This document shows positions 1-8,289 of a DNA stretch of 64,000 nt, in pieces. This DNA comes from Vogesella mureinivorans (GTDB lineage: Bacteria; Pseudomonadota; Gammaproteobacteria; Burkholderiales; Chromobacteriaceae), in the NCBI RefSeq assembly GCF_007644035.1, contig NZ_VMTV02000162.1:1-64000 (forward strand), in the 5' to 3' direction. Below the pieces are notes generated by a model. That model searched no databases, had not been told where the DNA came from, and saw only the letters and a program-made list of their open reading frames with translations. The translations under genes and the position numbers were made by a program. Positions within the stretch are counted from its first letter, which is position 1; each line of letters starts with the position of its first letter.

Positions 1-149
1 CTTCCGACACCACCAGCTTCCGCATTCCGGCCAACACTTCGCAGGTTCTGTCGGTGGTTGGCGACAAGGTAAGCGTCACCCTGTCGTTGAAGCGCACGAA
101 TGGCAGCAGTGCCGAAGTTGTCTACGTCTGCGCTGGCGCGGGTTTCTAA
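1..149 (+). CDS. 3' end of a phage protein of unknown function
   Basis: The reading frame with codons starting at base 3 is open from the window edge to the TAA at 147-149 and encodes about 48 residues, beginning SDTTSFRIPANTS and ending VYVCAGAGF. The residues are Ser/Thr/Val-rich and beta-strand-like, as in phage structural proteins, but no family is recognisable from this fragment. It ends 2 bp before the tail-fibre-like gene, so it is probably part of the same late operon. The start lies outside the window. Confidence 0.55.
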   Translation, partial: SDTTSFRIPANTSQVLSVVGDKVSVTLSLKRTNGSSAEVVYVCAGAGF

Positions 150-151
150 TC

Positions 152-1687
152 ATGGGTGCCATGCTTAATGGGCAGCCGCGGCGCACGGTGCGCTCGCGGC
201 GCAGTAGCTCGATCATCGCCCAAGCCATCGCTGTGCTGGCCAAGTACGGCGGTTCGTGGTGGCAGTCTGGCCCAGAGTATTCATTCACTGGTAGCGATGG
301 CACTGGCGCTGCCGGTGACGGCTCGGACGTTGGCTACGGTGTTGACCGGTGTGCGACGCTCGGGCCGGAGCGTATAGCAGACGTTGAGCTTTCGACTGGC
401 AATAATCCTGTCGAGTGGACTACGAGCGGCACGAACGCATCGAATACCGTGGCGTTTTCTCCGGGCTTTGTTACCTTCAATACTTCGGACACCACCAATA
501 TTTCTATGAACAAGGCGAATGCCTTAGTTATTGGTGCTGCGTATGAGGCGGAGATTGTCGTAACAGATCAGTCTGGCGGCATTGTTCCGGGCATATTTAC
601 CGGCAGTGCAGATATCACGTTTGGTTCTGGCGTAGGTACTAAGCGCGTGGTTTTCGTCGCAAACAACACGACGTTGGTGATAAAGCGTATTGGTGGCGGT
701 GTTGGCTCATTTACTATCGACCGCGTGTCGGTGAAGGAAATCATTGGCCGCCCGCTCACGCAAGCAACCACCGGCTTCAAGCCTAAGCTGAAACGGGTTC
801 CGAAGCGGCTGGGGGCGGAGTTGGTGACGAACGGGGATTTTGCTAGCGCAACCGGCTGGAGTGCTGGCACCAACTGGGCGATAAGCGGCGGAGTGGCAAC
901 GCACGGAGCGTCTGGCGTCAACACTCTTACTCAGACGATAGGAACTACAGCAGGAAAGACTTACGCTGTTGCTTGGCAAATATCAGCAGTTACATCCGTA
1001 GGTGGTGGCCTATCGGCTCGTATTGGCACTGGTGGCGCCGGTTCGGTGCTGGGCGGCGTCTACAGTGCAGTAGGCTCTTACGTTGATCTACTAACCCCAA
1101 CAGTAGACCAGACGGGGTTTCAGTTAATTACCCGTGGTGCTGTTGGCGACTGGGTTGGCTCAGTAGATAACATCAGCGTCCGCGAGGTGCTGGAATGGAC
1201 GTGGGCTTGGGTGTTTGATGGGGTGGATGACCTGCTGGCTACGGCGTCGCAGCCGGCAATCACTGGCGAGACATTTGGCATCGCTCTACAGCATATCGAC
1301 GTAAACCCGTTTGAAAACTTGTTTGCCAAGCGTGTTGCGTCGCCGGCTGCGGGTTGGCTGCTTTTTGCTGACAAGGCGCAATCCCGCGAAACGTTGTCTA
1401 TCCAAGGTTTTACTGGCGCAACGGTGGCAAGCACCACGTCGGCAACGGTAATTTCCGCACGCGCTGCGCCTACGGCGTTGGCGTTCCGCAAAAACGGCAG
1501 CCAAGTAGTGGCTCCAGTTGGCACGTACACGCCAGCATCTGCGCCAGTGCAGATCGGCGGATTTGCAGGCAACTACTCTCGCCCAAGCGTGATGGCGGCT
1601 TTCTACGCCCCTGCGGCAATCCCTGACGCCGAGCTACTTATCATCGAACGCGCCATGGCTCAACTTGCCGGAGTGACCATCTTATGA
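152..1687 (+). CDS. Phage tail-fibre-like protein with lectin-like C-terminus
   Basis: This 511-residue protein is probably a virion surface or receptor-binding protein. Two similar beta-rich segments, near residues 75-200 and 220-345, each run from a short NPVEW or ELVTNGDF-type opening to an F-T-I-D or SVDNISV close followed by V-K-E or V-R-E. This resembles carbohydrate-binding modules repeated in phage tail proteins. The C-terminal part (about 350-505), opening WVFDGVDDLLA and closing with a strand ending in IIERAMAQLAGV, resembles a concanavalin/LamG-like fold. ATG at 152 was taken as the start; ATG 161 is an alternative. The stop overlaps the next start (ATGA). Assignment is by fold-like pattern and context, not by a named family. 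Confidence 0.6.
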   Translation: MGAMLNGQPRRTVRSRRSSSIIAQAIAVLAKYGGSWWQSGPEYSFTGSDGTGAAGDGSDVGYGVDRCATLGPERIADVELSTGNNPVEWTTSGTNASNTVAFSPGFVTFNTSDTTNISMNKANALVIGAAYEAEIVVTDQSGGIVPGIFTGSADITFGSGVGTKRVVFVANNTTLVIKRIGGGVGSFTIDRVSVKEIIGRPLTQATTGFKPKLKRVPKRLGAELVTNGDFASATGWSAGTNWAISGGVATHGASGVNTLTQTIGTTAGKTYAVAWQISAVTSVGGGLSARIGTGGAGSVLGGVYSAVGSYVDLLTPTVDQTGFQLITRGAVGDWVGSVDNISVREVLEWTWAWVFDGVDDLLATASQPAITGETFGIALQHIDVNPFENLFAKRVASPAAGWLLFADKAQSRETLSIQGFTGATVASTTSATVISARAAPTALAFRKNGSQVVAPVGTYTPASAPVQIGGFAGNYSRPSVMAAFYAPAAIPDAELLIIERAMAQLAGVTIL

Positions 1688-2001
1688 GCGACTACCGCGT
1701 GACCGTGACCGTGCCGGTTGATCACCGCGACACCGCCAGCGCCATAGGCAGGGCCATGGATATCGACGTTGGCGGGGCCGATAGCTTCATCGAAGCCGAC
1801 GGCGTGCTGGCAGCCAGGACGTGGGCGAGTGCAGAATTCGCCACAATGTTCGAATACCTGATTGCACGACCCGAGGCGCTGTATATGGCAGTGGCCACAG
1901 ACTACGGGGCACGCTGGCCGGAGCTGGTACCGCCAGACCTGAAGGCCATCGAGACGTTTTGCCATGCGGCCAGCATGACAATAGACCCGCCGCTAGCGTA
2001 G
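1684..2001 (+). CDS. Small phage protein of unknown function
   Basis: This 105-residue acidic protein starts with the ATG of an ATGA overlap with the tail-fibre-like gene, so the two are probably translationally coupled. No motif is recognisable; it has no membrane segment and no signal peptide. Small proteins directly downstream of tail-fibre genes are often fibre-assembly chaperones or are simply uncharacterised, but nothing here proves that role. A rho-independent terminator follows 22 bp after the stop, so this is the last gene of its transcript. Confidence 0.6.
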   Translation: MSDYRVTVTVPVDHRDTASAIGRAMDIDVGGADSFIEADGVLAARTWASAEFATMFEYLIARPEALYMAVATDYGARWPELVPPDLKAIETFCHAASMTIDPPLA

Positions 2002-2022
2002 CACCGCGAAAACCTGCCACCA

Positions 2023-2054
2023 CCCCCGATACATTCACCGTGTCGGGGGTTTTT
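2023..2054 (+). terminator. Rho-independent terminator of the tail operon
   Basis: Arms CCCCCGA (2023-2029) and TCGGGGG (2043-2049) form a 7-bp stem, followed at once by five T residues (2050-2054). It lies 22 bp after the stop of the 105-residue phage gene and reads on the plus strand. Confidence 0.85.
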
Positions 2055-2085
2055 CATTGGGCCCCTGCATGTGGAGCTGATGACG

Positions 2086-2355
2086 ATGTTTCGTGAGTTC
2101 AAACCGTGCGGGGTATGCGGCCAACGTTACCCAGGTACGCACAGCAAACACTGGAACTGCCAGGGAAGGAAAGATGATGAAGCTGGAATTGATCGAGAAC
2201 GCGGGCGCGGCATGGCGCTTTTGGAGTGTTCGCCTGTCGGCGGGCATTGTGGCAGTCGCTGCAGCAGAGCCGTACCTTCCGACGCTGAAGGCAGTACTGC
2301 CCCCGGCGTGGTACGGCTATGCTGCCGGCGCTGTGATGGTGGCGCGGCTGTTTAA
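2086..2355 (+). CDS. Possible small Cys-rich phage ORF overlapping the holin-like gene
   Basis: An open frame of 89 codons begins at ATG 2086 with GGAG at 2072-2075 upstream; ATG 2080 and GTG 2071 are alternatives. The first 25 residues contain CGVCG and a later Cys, a pattern like a small zinc-ribbon protein. From about residue 30 onward it overlaps the holin-like gene in another frame and its composition becomes arbitrary (Arg, Gly and Cys-rich). It may therefore be a short real gene with a non-coding tail, or a shadow. No function is proposed. Confidence 0.3.
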   Translation: MFREFKPCGVCGQRYPGTHSKHWNCQGRKDDEAGIDRERGRGMALLECSPVGGHCGSRCSRAVPSDAEGSTAPGVVRLCCRRCDGGAAV

Positions 2356-2365
2356 GCAGCGCTGA
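2174..2365 (+). CDS. Small holin-like phage membrane protein
   Basis: This 63-residue protein starts MMKLELIENAG and has the layout of short phage holin-like proteins: an amphipathic N-terminus with a W-R-F-W-S-V-R motif (residues 14-20), a hydrophobic stretch (about 21-32), a PPAWYG turn, a second hydrophobic stretch (about 47-58) and a basic end (LFKQR). Two membrane passes are expected. Holins perforate the inner membrane to release endolysin at lysis. ATG 2174 was chosen because AGGGAAGGAAAG lies just upstream, although the frame is open further 5'. No endolysin gene follows, so the lysis cassette is incomplete here. Confidence 0.6.
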   Translation: MMKLELIENAGAAWRFWSVRLSAGIVAVAAAEPYLPTLKAVLPPAWYGYAAGAVMVARLFKQR

Positions 2366-2528
2366 GTGAATGTGCCGGTTTTGTACCGACACAGAGAAAA
2401 GGGGTCATGTGGCAATTGTGTGCCGCACTGTGTAATAGCTAGCATCACTGTGACGCAGTGTGCCGCAACTTGCGGGTAGGCAAAAGGCGCAAGTCTTTGA
2501 ATTTAAACGTTTCTACAGATAAAACGCG
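2366..2528. other. Non-coding phage end with repeats next to the attachment site
   Basis: No credible gene lies here. It holds 10-bp direct repeats GTGTGCCGCA at 2418-2427 and 2458-2467, a CACTG/CAGTG hairpin at about 2446-2460, and an inverted repeat ACTTGCG (2468-2474) with CGCAAGT (2488-2494). The inverted repeat could be a weak terminator. Direct repeats this close to an attachment site are candidates for integrase arm-binding or excisionase sites; that role is inference. Confidence 0.45.
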
Positions 2529-2588
<60 letters not shown>

Positions 2589-2604
2589 GTACACACAGCT
2601 AAGT

Positions 2605-2630
2605 CCTTGAGAAATCAAGGGCTTTTTTGT
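2605..2630 (+). terminator. Rho-independent terminator downstream of the tRNA-Ser fragment
   Basis: CCTTGA (2605-2610), a GAAA tetraloop and TCAAGG (2615-2620) form a stem followed by GC and a run of T. It is the natural terminator of the tRNA-Ser gene, now separated from its promoter by the prophage. Between it and the ATPase stop at 2827 no gene is visible. Confidence 0.85.
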
Positions 2631-2826
2631 TTTTGCATTACTGGCACGCACCGGCATTCATACCTGATGCCGTTCTACAAAACTGACAAACGCTCTGCTT
2701 TGTTGCGCCAGCCAGCCGATAACCGGCACGCCACCAAACGCATACCAGGCCACCCTGCTGCAGGCCATGTGCGGCATGCCACGCCTGGCGCGTACACCGA
2801 TGCGGCAGAACGGCCAACCTTATCCC

Positions 2827-5358
2827 TCACGACATGTGCTTGTGCCGGATGAACACTAGCCGCTTGACGGTTTCGAACCACAGCAGATTCGCCACCGCCA
2901 CCGCCACACCAAATAGCAGCCACATGGCAGAGGGTGCAACAAACCCGAATAGCTGGCGAATGGCCGGAATATAGAGTGTAGCGGCGAGCAAAAGGCCGGT
3001 GGCCAGGCTGATCCAGGCCAGATAGCGATACGCGGTACCAGCTGCCTGCTTGCCGGCGCGCCCCCACGAGCGGTTGGCCTGTATCAAGCCCAGGTTGGAC
3101 AGGATCAGCACGAAAAAGGTGAGCGCTCTGGCGATGTCGTCCGACGCTGTTTCGCTCTTTGTGTACGCATACACCGCTAGCAGCACCAGCAGCAGGCCTG
3201 TGCCCTGCCACAGGCCAAGCGCCAGCACTTTGCTGTCAAACAGGCGGGACGCCGGGCTGCGTGGCGGTTTTTGCATGGCGTCGGCTTCTGATGGCTGCGC
3301 CTCGAACACCATGGAGCACGCCGGGTCGATGATGAGCTGTAAAAACAGTACGTGCACCGGCATCAGCAGCATGGGCCAGCCCAGTAATACCGGCACGATG
3401 GATAGACCGACAATGGGCACGTGCACTGCCACCACAAACACGACGGCTTTGCGCAAATTGGCAAACACCCTGCGCCCGTAACGGACTGCGGTCACCAGCG
3501 AGGCAAAGTCATCTTTCAACAGCACCACATCTGCCGCCTCCCGCGCGACATCGGTACCATGGGCGCCCATGGCCACACCGATGTGGGCGGCTTTTAACGC
3601 TGGCGCATCATTCACGCCATCCCCCGTCATGGCTACCACCGCCCCACTGTCTCGAAATGCCTGAACCAGGCGTAGCTTCTGCGCGGGCAGAATGCGGCAA
3701 AACACCGTGATATTGCTGATCTGCTGGGCCAGCTCTGCCGCACTGTATGCGGCCAAGGCCTGGCCGGTCATGACGCCGCCACTGACGGGCAGCCCTGCCT
3801 GGCGGGCGATGGCCAGCGCGGTTACCGGGTGATCGCCCGTAATCATCACCACCTTGATACCCGCCGCATGGCATTCGGCGATTGCTGCGGGCACCTCTGG
3901 CCGTAAGGGGTCTTCCAGGGCGAGCAAACCCGAGAACGCGAAGGCAAAGTCGTGCTGCTTGCCTGGCAAGGTTTCTGCAGCAAATGTTGCCTGGGCCACA
4001 CCCAGCACCCGCAGCCCGTCTGCCGCCCACAGTTCTACCTGTTTCACGATCTGGCTACGCGTAGCAGGGTCCAGGTGGCACAGGTCGATGATGGCCTCTG
4101 GCGAGCCTTTGGCCGCAATAATGCGCTCGTGGCAGTCTGGCGACTGCCACACCCGCGACATGGCCAGCATGGCCGGTGACAAGGCGTAGTCGTCCACCAG
4201 GGTCCAATCCGCATGCAGGTGCGCTGTGTGGGCCAGCAGGCGCTGCCCCGCGTCGGCAATCGCCGTGTCCATCGGGTCCAGTGCCTGCCGGTGGCTGGCC
4301 AATACCGCAAACTCCAGCACTTCATGCAAGGCCTCTGGCAGCGGCAAGCCCGGCAAGGTGTCGTACCCGGCGGTGCCGGACCACAAGCGCCGCACCGCCA
4401 TCTGGTTGCTGGTCAGCGTGCCGGTTTTATCCACGCACAAGACCGTGGTGGCCCCTAGCAGCTCGATGGTGGGCACATTTCTGGTTAATACTTTTTCACG
4501 GGCCAGCTGCCAGGCGCCCAGCCCCATGAACACCGTAAGGATAACGGTGAGCTCTTCCGGCAGAATGGCCATCGCCAAAGTCAGGCCGGCAAGCAAGCCA
4601 TGCAGCCAGTCGCCCAGCAGCAAACCATAAGCCACGGCAAGACAAGCCGCTAGCACCAAACCCAGCACGGCTACCCGCTGGACAATCCGACGGGTTTCTC
4701 TTTGTATCGGCGTCGTTTCCTCGCCCAGCCCGCGCAGTGATACGCCAATCCGCCCCAGCTGGCTTTGCTCCCCGGTCGCCACCACGTGGCCGCGCGCGGT
4801 TCCCCGGGTAACGAGCGTGCCGGAAAAAACCTGCGCAAGGTGCAACGCTGCCGGGTCCTGGGCGCCCTCTGCGGCCACGGTACTGACCGATTTGTCTATC
4901 GGCACAGACTCGCCGGTAAGCAGCGACTCATCCACCTGCAGGTTCGTGGCCTCGGTCAGGACAAGATCTGCCGGAACGCGCACGCCTTCGGCCAGGAGCA
5001 CCGTGTCACCGCACACCAGCTCCCGCGCAGGCACGCGAGACAGCCGGCCACCACGCATGACCAGGGCTTGCGGGCTGGACAGGTCTCGCAGTGCATCCAG
5101 CGAGCGTTCGGTGCGCTGCTGCTGAAAATAGGTCATCACCATGACGACCAGCACAAAACCCAGCAGCATCAGTGCCTCGCGCTTGTCCCCCAGCAGCATA
5201 TAGATGCCACCGCATGCCAGCAGCAGCAGAAACATGGGGTCTGCCACGATGGCACGCAGCAGGCGTAAGCGGCTACGCGGGCGCGACACGGGCAATTCGT
5301 TTGGGCCGTCTTTGGCAAGACGCTGCCGTGCTTCCATGTCGCTTAGGCCATCAGGCAT
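2827..5358 (-). CDS. P-type cation-transporting ATPase (Ca2+-ATPase-like subfamily)
   Basis: This 843-residue protein pumps a cation across the inner membrane using ATP. Visible P-type hallmarks, in order, are a short cation-ATPase N-domain, the actuator-loop TGES, the M4 motif AILPEELTVI, the phosphorylated-Asp motif DKTGTLTSN, and the hinge TGDGVNDAPALK. About eight to ten membrane helices are expected. M4 carries PEEL and M6 carries LIIDPACSM rather than the textbook calcium-pump residues, so the transported ion cannot be named. ATG 5358 was chosen because GGGGAG lies 8 bp upstream (5367-5372); the frame is open further 5' but without a ribosome site. It stands alone and is transcribed toward the prophage attachment site. 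Confidence 0.85.
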   Translation of the reverse strand: MPDGLSDMEARQRLAKDGPNELPVSRPRSRLRLLRAIVADPMFLLLLACGGIYMLLGDKREALMLLGFVLVVMVMTYFQQQRTERSLDALRDLSSPQALVMRGGRLSRVPARELVCGDTVLLAEGVRVPADLVLTEATNLQVDESLLTGESVPIDKSVSTVAAEGAQDPAALHLAQVFSGTLVTRGTARGHVVATGEQSQLGRIGVSLRGLGEETTPIQRETRRIVQRVAVLGLVLAACLAVAYGLLLGDWLHGLLAGLTLAMAILPEELTVILTVFMGLGAWQLAREKVLTRNVPTIELLGATTVLCVDKTGTLTSNQMAVRRLWSGTAGYDTLPGLPLPEALHEVLEFAVLASHRQALDPMDTAIADAGQRLLAHTAHLHADWTLVDDYALSPAMLAMSRVWQSPDCHERIIAAKGSPEAIIDLCHLDPATRSQIVKQVELWAADGLRVLGVAQATFAAETLPGKQHDFAFAFSGLLALEDPLRPEVPAAIAECHAAGIKVVMITGDHPVTALAIARQAGLPVSGGVMTGQALAAYSAAELAQQISNITVFCRILPAQKLRLVQAFRDSGAVVAMTGDGVNDAPALKAAHIGVAMGAHGTDVAREAADVVLLKDDFASLVTAVRYGRRVFANLRKAVVFVVAVHVPIVGLSIVPVLLGWPMLLMPVHVLFLQLIIDPACSMVFEAQPSEADAMQKPPRSPASRLFDSKVLALGLWQGTGLLLVLLAVYAYTKSETASDDIARALTFFVLILSNLGLIQANRSWGRAGKQAAGTAYRYLAWISLATGLLLAATLYIPAIRQLFGFVAPSAMWLLFGVAVAVANLLWFETVKRLVFIRHKHMS

Positions 5359-5717
5359 AGGTTTGCTCCCCGCTTTACGTCGGTACTTGTTGGCCGCTAC
5401 CCGGAAAATCGCAAGAAACACGGCTGGTCGCCCTGCATCCGGCAGCACGCCTGCGCACGATGACACCAGCCAGACAGCGCAAGGCATAGCAGTCGGGTGC
5501 ACCCCGTGCGAAGGCGCTCGCGGCGATGGCTCATCATAAAAACACCTGCCGGCAGCATCTGTACGCTAGCGCACAGCCTGGCATGCGCCGACAAGGGGCC
5601 GCTGTGTTCAGGCAGCGCCAGCACTGTGCGGCCAACCCCAAGCCCATCAGCGGCAACGCAGTTTGGCGGCCAACGACAAACATCTTGTTTAATGGATTTG
5701 TATTCCCGTATATTGGA
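5359..5717. other. Divergent intergenic region between ATPase and XRE regulator
   Basis: No gene is supported. Three copies of GCGGCCAAC or its complement occur (5389-5397, 5628-5636, 5668-5676). Close to the regulator start, TTGTTT, an 18-bp gap and TATATT (5709-5714) form a plausible sigma-70 promoter. Its start point would fall almost on the ATG pair at 5718-5723, implying a very short or absent leader. Confidence 0.45.
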
Positions 5718-5719
5718 AT
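5702..5719 (+). promoter_or_regulatory. Possible autoregulatory operator of the XRE-cupin gene
   Basis: Perfect 5-bp arms ATTCC (5702-5706) and GGAAT (5715-5719) flank an 8-bp centre holding the TATATT -10-like element. The dyad overlaps both the putative promoter and the first start codon, as expected for an autorepressor. The arms are short, so this is a suggestion only. Confidence 0.35.
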
Positions 5720-6308
5720 GATGAATCTGGATACCCTGCTGGCCCAACGCATCCGCTCGCTACGCAAGCAGCGCGCTTACGCGCTGGACACCCTTGCCGA
5801 GCTCAGCGGCGTGAGCCGTTCAATGATTTCGCTGATCGAGCGCGCCGAAACCAGCGCCACGGCCATGGTGCTGAACAAGCTGGCCGACGCGCTGGGCGTG
5901 AGCCTGGCCTCGCTGTTTGCAGAAGAAACCGCAGAGCAAGCCGCCTCGCCGCTAGCCCGCCATGGCACCCAGCCGGTGTGGCAAGACCCCGGCAGCGGCT
6001 ACCTGCGCCGCCAGCTGTCACCACCCGGCTTTGCCACCCCCATCGAGCTGGCCGAGGTCACGTTCCTGCCCGGCCAAAGCGTTACCTTTGATAACGCCCT
6101 GCGCAGCATCGTTACCTACCAGCAGATCTGGCTGTTATCCGGCGAAATGCACATTACGGCAGCGGGCCAGTGCTGGCAGCTACAGGCTGGCGACTGCCTG
6201 GCGATCACGCTGGGCCCGCAGATCGTATTCCATAACCCCGCGGCCAACCCGGCACGCTATCTGGTTGCGCTGTGCGCGCAACCTTCCGCCATAGGGAAAC
6301 CATCATGA
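5718..6308 (+). CDS. XRE-family transcriptional regulator with cupin domain
   Basis: This 196-residue DNA-binding regulator has an N-terminal HTH_3 domain (about residues 8-62) with the helix-turn-helix LAELSGVSRSMISLIERAE. A C-terminal cupin domain (about 100-190) includes LLSGEMHIT and a GDCLAI turn and probably senses a small ligand. This architecture is common in regulators of amino-acid, polyamine or drug-resistance genes. ATG 5718 or 5721 is the start (MMNLD); the frame is open further upstream but the segment looks non-coding. Its stop overlaps the acetyltransferase start (ATGA), so the two form an operon and the regulator probably controls that enzyme. Confidence 0.8.
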   Translation: MMNLDTLLAQRIRSLRKQRAYALDTLAELSGVSRSMISLIERAETSATAMVLNKLADALGVSLASLFAEETAEQAASPLARHGTQPVWQDPGSGYLRRQLSPPGFATPIELAEVTFLPGQSVTFDNALRSIVTYQQIWLLSGEMHITAAGQCWQLQAGDCLAITLGPQIVFHNPAANPARYLVALCAQPSAIGKPS

Positions 6309-6835
6309 GTGAGAACAAGCTGGTTCACTGCACTGCCGAGCGCCACGCCGCCGCCATTCTGGACATCTTCAACGAAGCCATCCTGAACTCCACCGCACTG
6401 TACGACTACACCCCGCGCCCACCCGAAAGCATGGTGAGCTGGTTTGATACCAAGCAAAAAGGCGGCTTCCCGGTGATTGGCGTGGAAGACAGCCAGGGCA
6501 CCCTGCTGGCGTTTGGCAGCTACGGTACCTTCCGCGCCTGGCCGGCGTTCAAGTACTCGGTGGAGCATTCCATTTATGTACACAAGGATCACCGCGGCCA
6601 GGGCCTGGGCCGCACCGTGATGCAGGCGCTGATTGCCGCCGCACGGCAAAACAATGTGCACGCCATGATCGGCGGCATCGACGCCAGCAACAGCGGCAGC
6701 ATTGCCCTGCATGAACAGCTGGGCTTCAAGCATGTGGCTACCCTGCCGGAGGTAGGCTTCAAGTTTGGCCGCTGGCTGGATTTATCCTTCTACCAGCTGC
6801 TGCTGGACACCCCGCACGCGCCGGTGGATGGCTAG
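6305..6835 (+). CDS. GNAT-family N-acetyltransferase (PAT/MnaT-like)
   Basis: This 176-residue enzyme transfers an acetyl group from acetyl-CoA to a primary amine. Motif A is clear: SIYVHKDHRGQGLGRTVMQAL binds the CoA pyrophosphate (R/Q-x-x-G-x-G). It is followed by the ASNSGSIALHEQLGF motif typical of the phosphinothricin/methionine-sulfoximine acetyltransferase branch, and the N-terminal ILDIFNEAILNSTALYDY stretch also fits that branch. Length matches the family (170-185). Likely substrates are methionine derivatives or toxic amino-acid analogues, but the substrate is inferred only from subfamily. It is translationally coupled to the XRE-cupin regulator. Confidence 0.8.
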   Translation: MSENKLVHCTAERHAAAILDIFNEAILNSTALYDYTPRPPESMVSWFDTKQKGGFPVIGVEDSQGTLLAFGSYGTFRAWPAFKYSVEHSIYVHKDHRGQGLGRTVMQALIAAARQNNVHAMIGGIDASNSGSIALHEQLGFKHVATLPEVGFKFGRWLDLSFYQLLLDTPHAPVDG

Positions 6836-6902
6836 GCCGCTACGGCCAGCGCTGCGGCCATAAGGCGCCGCCTTGTGTGCCAGCCACATGCTGGCTGGCC
6901 AT

Positions 6903-6930
6903 AAAAGAAAACCCGCCATGGGGTAGCGGG
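6903..6930 (-). terminator. Hairpin with T-tract on the minus strand
   Basis: CCCGC (6912-6916) and GCGGG (6926-6930) form a stem; read on the minus strand it is followed by TTTTCTTTT. It therefore looks like a terminator for leftward transcription, although both neighbouring genes are on the plus strand. The stem is only 5 bp. Confidence 0.35.
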
Positions 6931-7098
6931 TGTGGCACAGACTGCCGAGTGATGGAGACAACACGAGGAGGATCCTCGCTTTCAGCCTAGACGCCACATT
7001 GCTGCATTGCAACAAATATATCGCCGGCAGGCCCCACCGGCGAAACTTAGCGCCGCCTTGTTACTCCATATCCCTTTGCCTTGCCGCCGCCACACACG

Positions 7099-8289
7099 AT
7101 GAAACCTGTATTGCCTTTGTTATTGGCGCTATGCGTCACGGCCTGTACACAAACCCGCGCACCGGACGCGCTGCCCCCGCTGGGGCAAGCTGACTTTGCC
7201 AGCTATCAGGCGCAAACCCGGCAATGGCTGCAGCAGCACCGCCAGTTCGTCACCGCCACCCCGCAGGACGAGCTGGCCTATAACAGCCCGCAGCAGTGGC
7301 GGCCAGCCGGCGCGCCACGCGGTGCCATCCTACTGGTACACGGGCTGGGCGATTCACCGTATTCGTTTACCGACCTGGGGCCAGGGTTGGCCGCAGCCGG
7401 CTACCTGGTACGCAGCGTGCTGTTGCCGGGGCATGGCAGCAAACCGGCCGACCTGATGGCGGCACGCTACGAAGACTGGCAGGCGCTGGTAGCGCAGCAA
7501 ACGGCGCTGCTACGGCGCGAAGGCGTACCGGTTTACCTGGGCGGCTTTTCCACGGGCGCCAACCTGGTGATGCTGCAGGCACAGGCCGACCGCAATATTG
7601 CCGGTGTACTGCTGTTTTCGCCGGCGTTCAAATCCGATAGCAGCATAGACTGGCTGGCGCCGTGGGTGGCACCGCTCAAGCCATGGCTGCGCCAGCCGGA
7701 CGAGGGCACACAGCAGACACCGGTGCGTTACCTGAACGTGCCCACCCACGGCTTTGGCCTGTTTTACCGCAGCAGCAGCGCCGTGCTGTCTGCGCTCGCC
7801 GCCAAGCCGTACGACAAACCGGCCTTCATGGTGCTGGCCGAGCACGATTCGGTCGTGGATGTCGGGCAGGCGCGCACGCTGTTCCAGCAGCGCTTTACCC
7901 ATCCCGCCAGCCGCCTGGTGTGGTACGGCCGCCAGGCACCGGCCAGTAGCGATACGCGCCAGCTGTGGCAAAGCGACTACCTGCCGCAACAGCGCATCAG
8001 CCAGTTTTCGCACATGAGCGTGCTGTTTTCGCCGGCCAACCCGCTGTACGGGCAAGACGGCAGCCTGCGCATGTGCCGTAACGGCCAGGAAGATGCCGAA
8101 GTTACCGCCTGCCAGCGCGGCGCCACGGTGTGGTATAGCGACTGGGGCTACCGCGAACCCGGCAAGGTGCACGCCCGCCTTACCTTCAACCCGTATTTTG
8201 ACTGGCAGCTGGGCGTGGCCCGTAGCGTGCTGCAGGCCGCCCAGCCTCCCACTCAAACCACCCTGGCCGCTTCGTCCAGCAGCCACTGA
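7099..8289 (+). CDS. Lipoprotein alpha/beta hydrolase
   Basis: This 396-residue protein begins with a lipoprotein signal peptide (MKPVLPLLLALCVTAC, lipobox VTAC with the acylated Cys at about residue 16), so it should be anchored in the envelope. The hydrolase fold shows LLVHGLGDS, the nucleophile elbow GGFSTGAN with the catalytic Ser, an acid site near AEHDSVVD, and a C-terminal His in FSHMSVL. This layout resembles monoacylglycerol lipases and esterases; the substrate is unknown. ATG 7099 was preferred over TTG 7081 because it places the signal peptide at the N-terminus. Its 3' end overlaps the convergent LysR gene by 37 bp. Confidence 0.75.
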   Translation: MKPVLPLLLALCVTACTQTRAPDALPPLGQADFASYQAQTRQWLQQHRQFVTATPQDELAYNSPQQWRPAGAPRGAILLVHGLGDSPYSFTDLGPGLAAAGYLVRSVLLPGHGSKPADLMAARYEDWQALVAQQTALLRREGVPVYLGGFSTGANLVMLQAQADRNIAGVLLFSPAFKSDSSIDWLAPWVAPLKPWLRQPDEGTQQTPVRYLNVPTHGFGLFYRSSSAVLSALAAKPYDKPAFMVLAEHDSVVDVGQARTLFQQRFTHPASRLVWYGRQAPASSDTRQLWQSDYLPQQRISQFSHMSVLFSPANPLYGQDGSLRMCRNGQEDAEVTACQRGATVWYSDWGYREPGKVHARLTFNPYFDWQLGVARSVLQAAQPPTQTTLAASSSSH

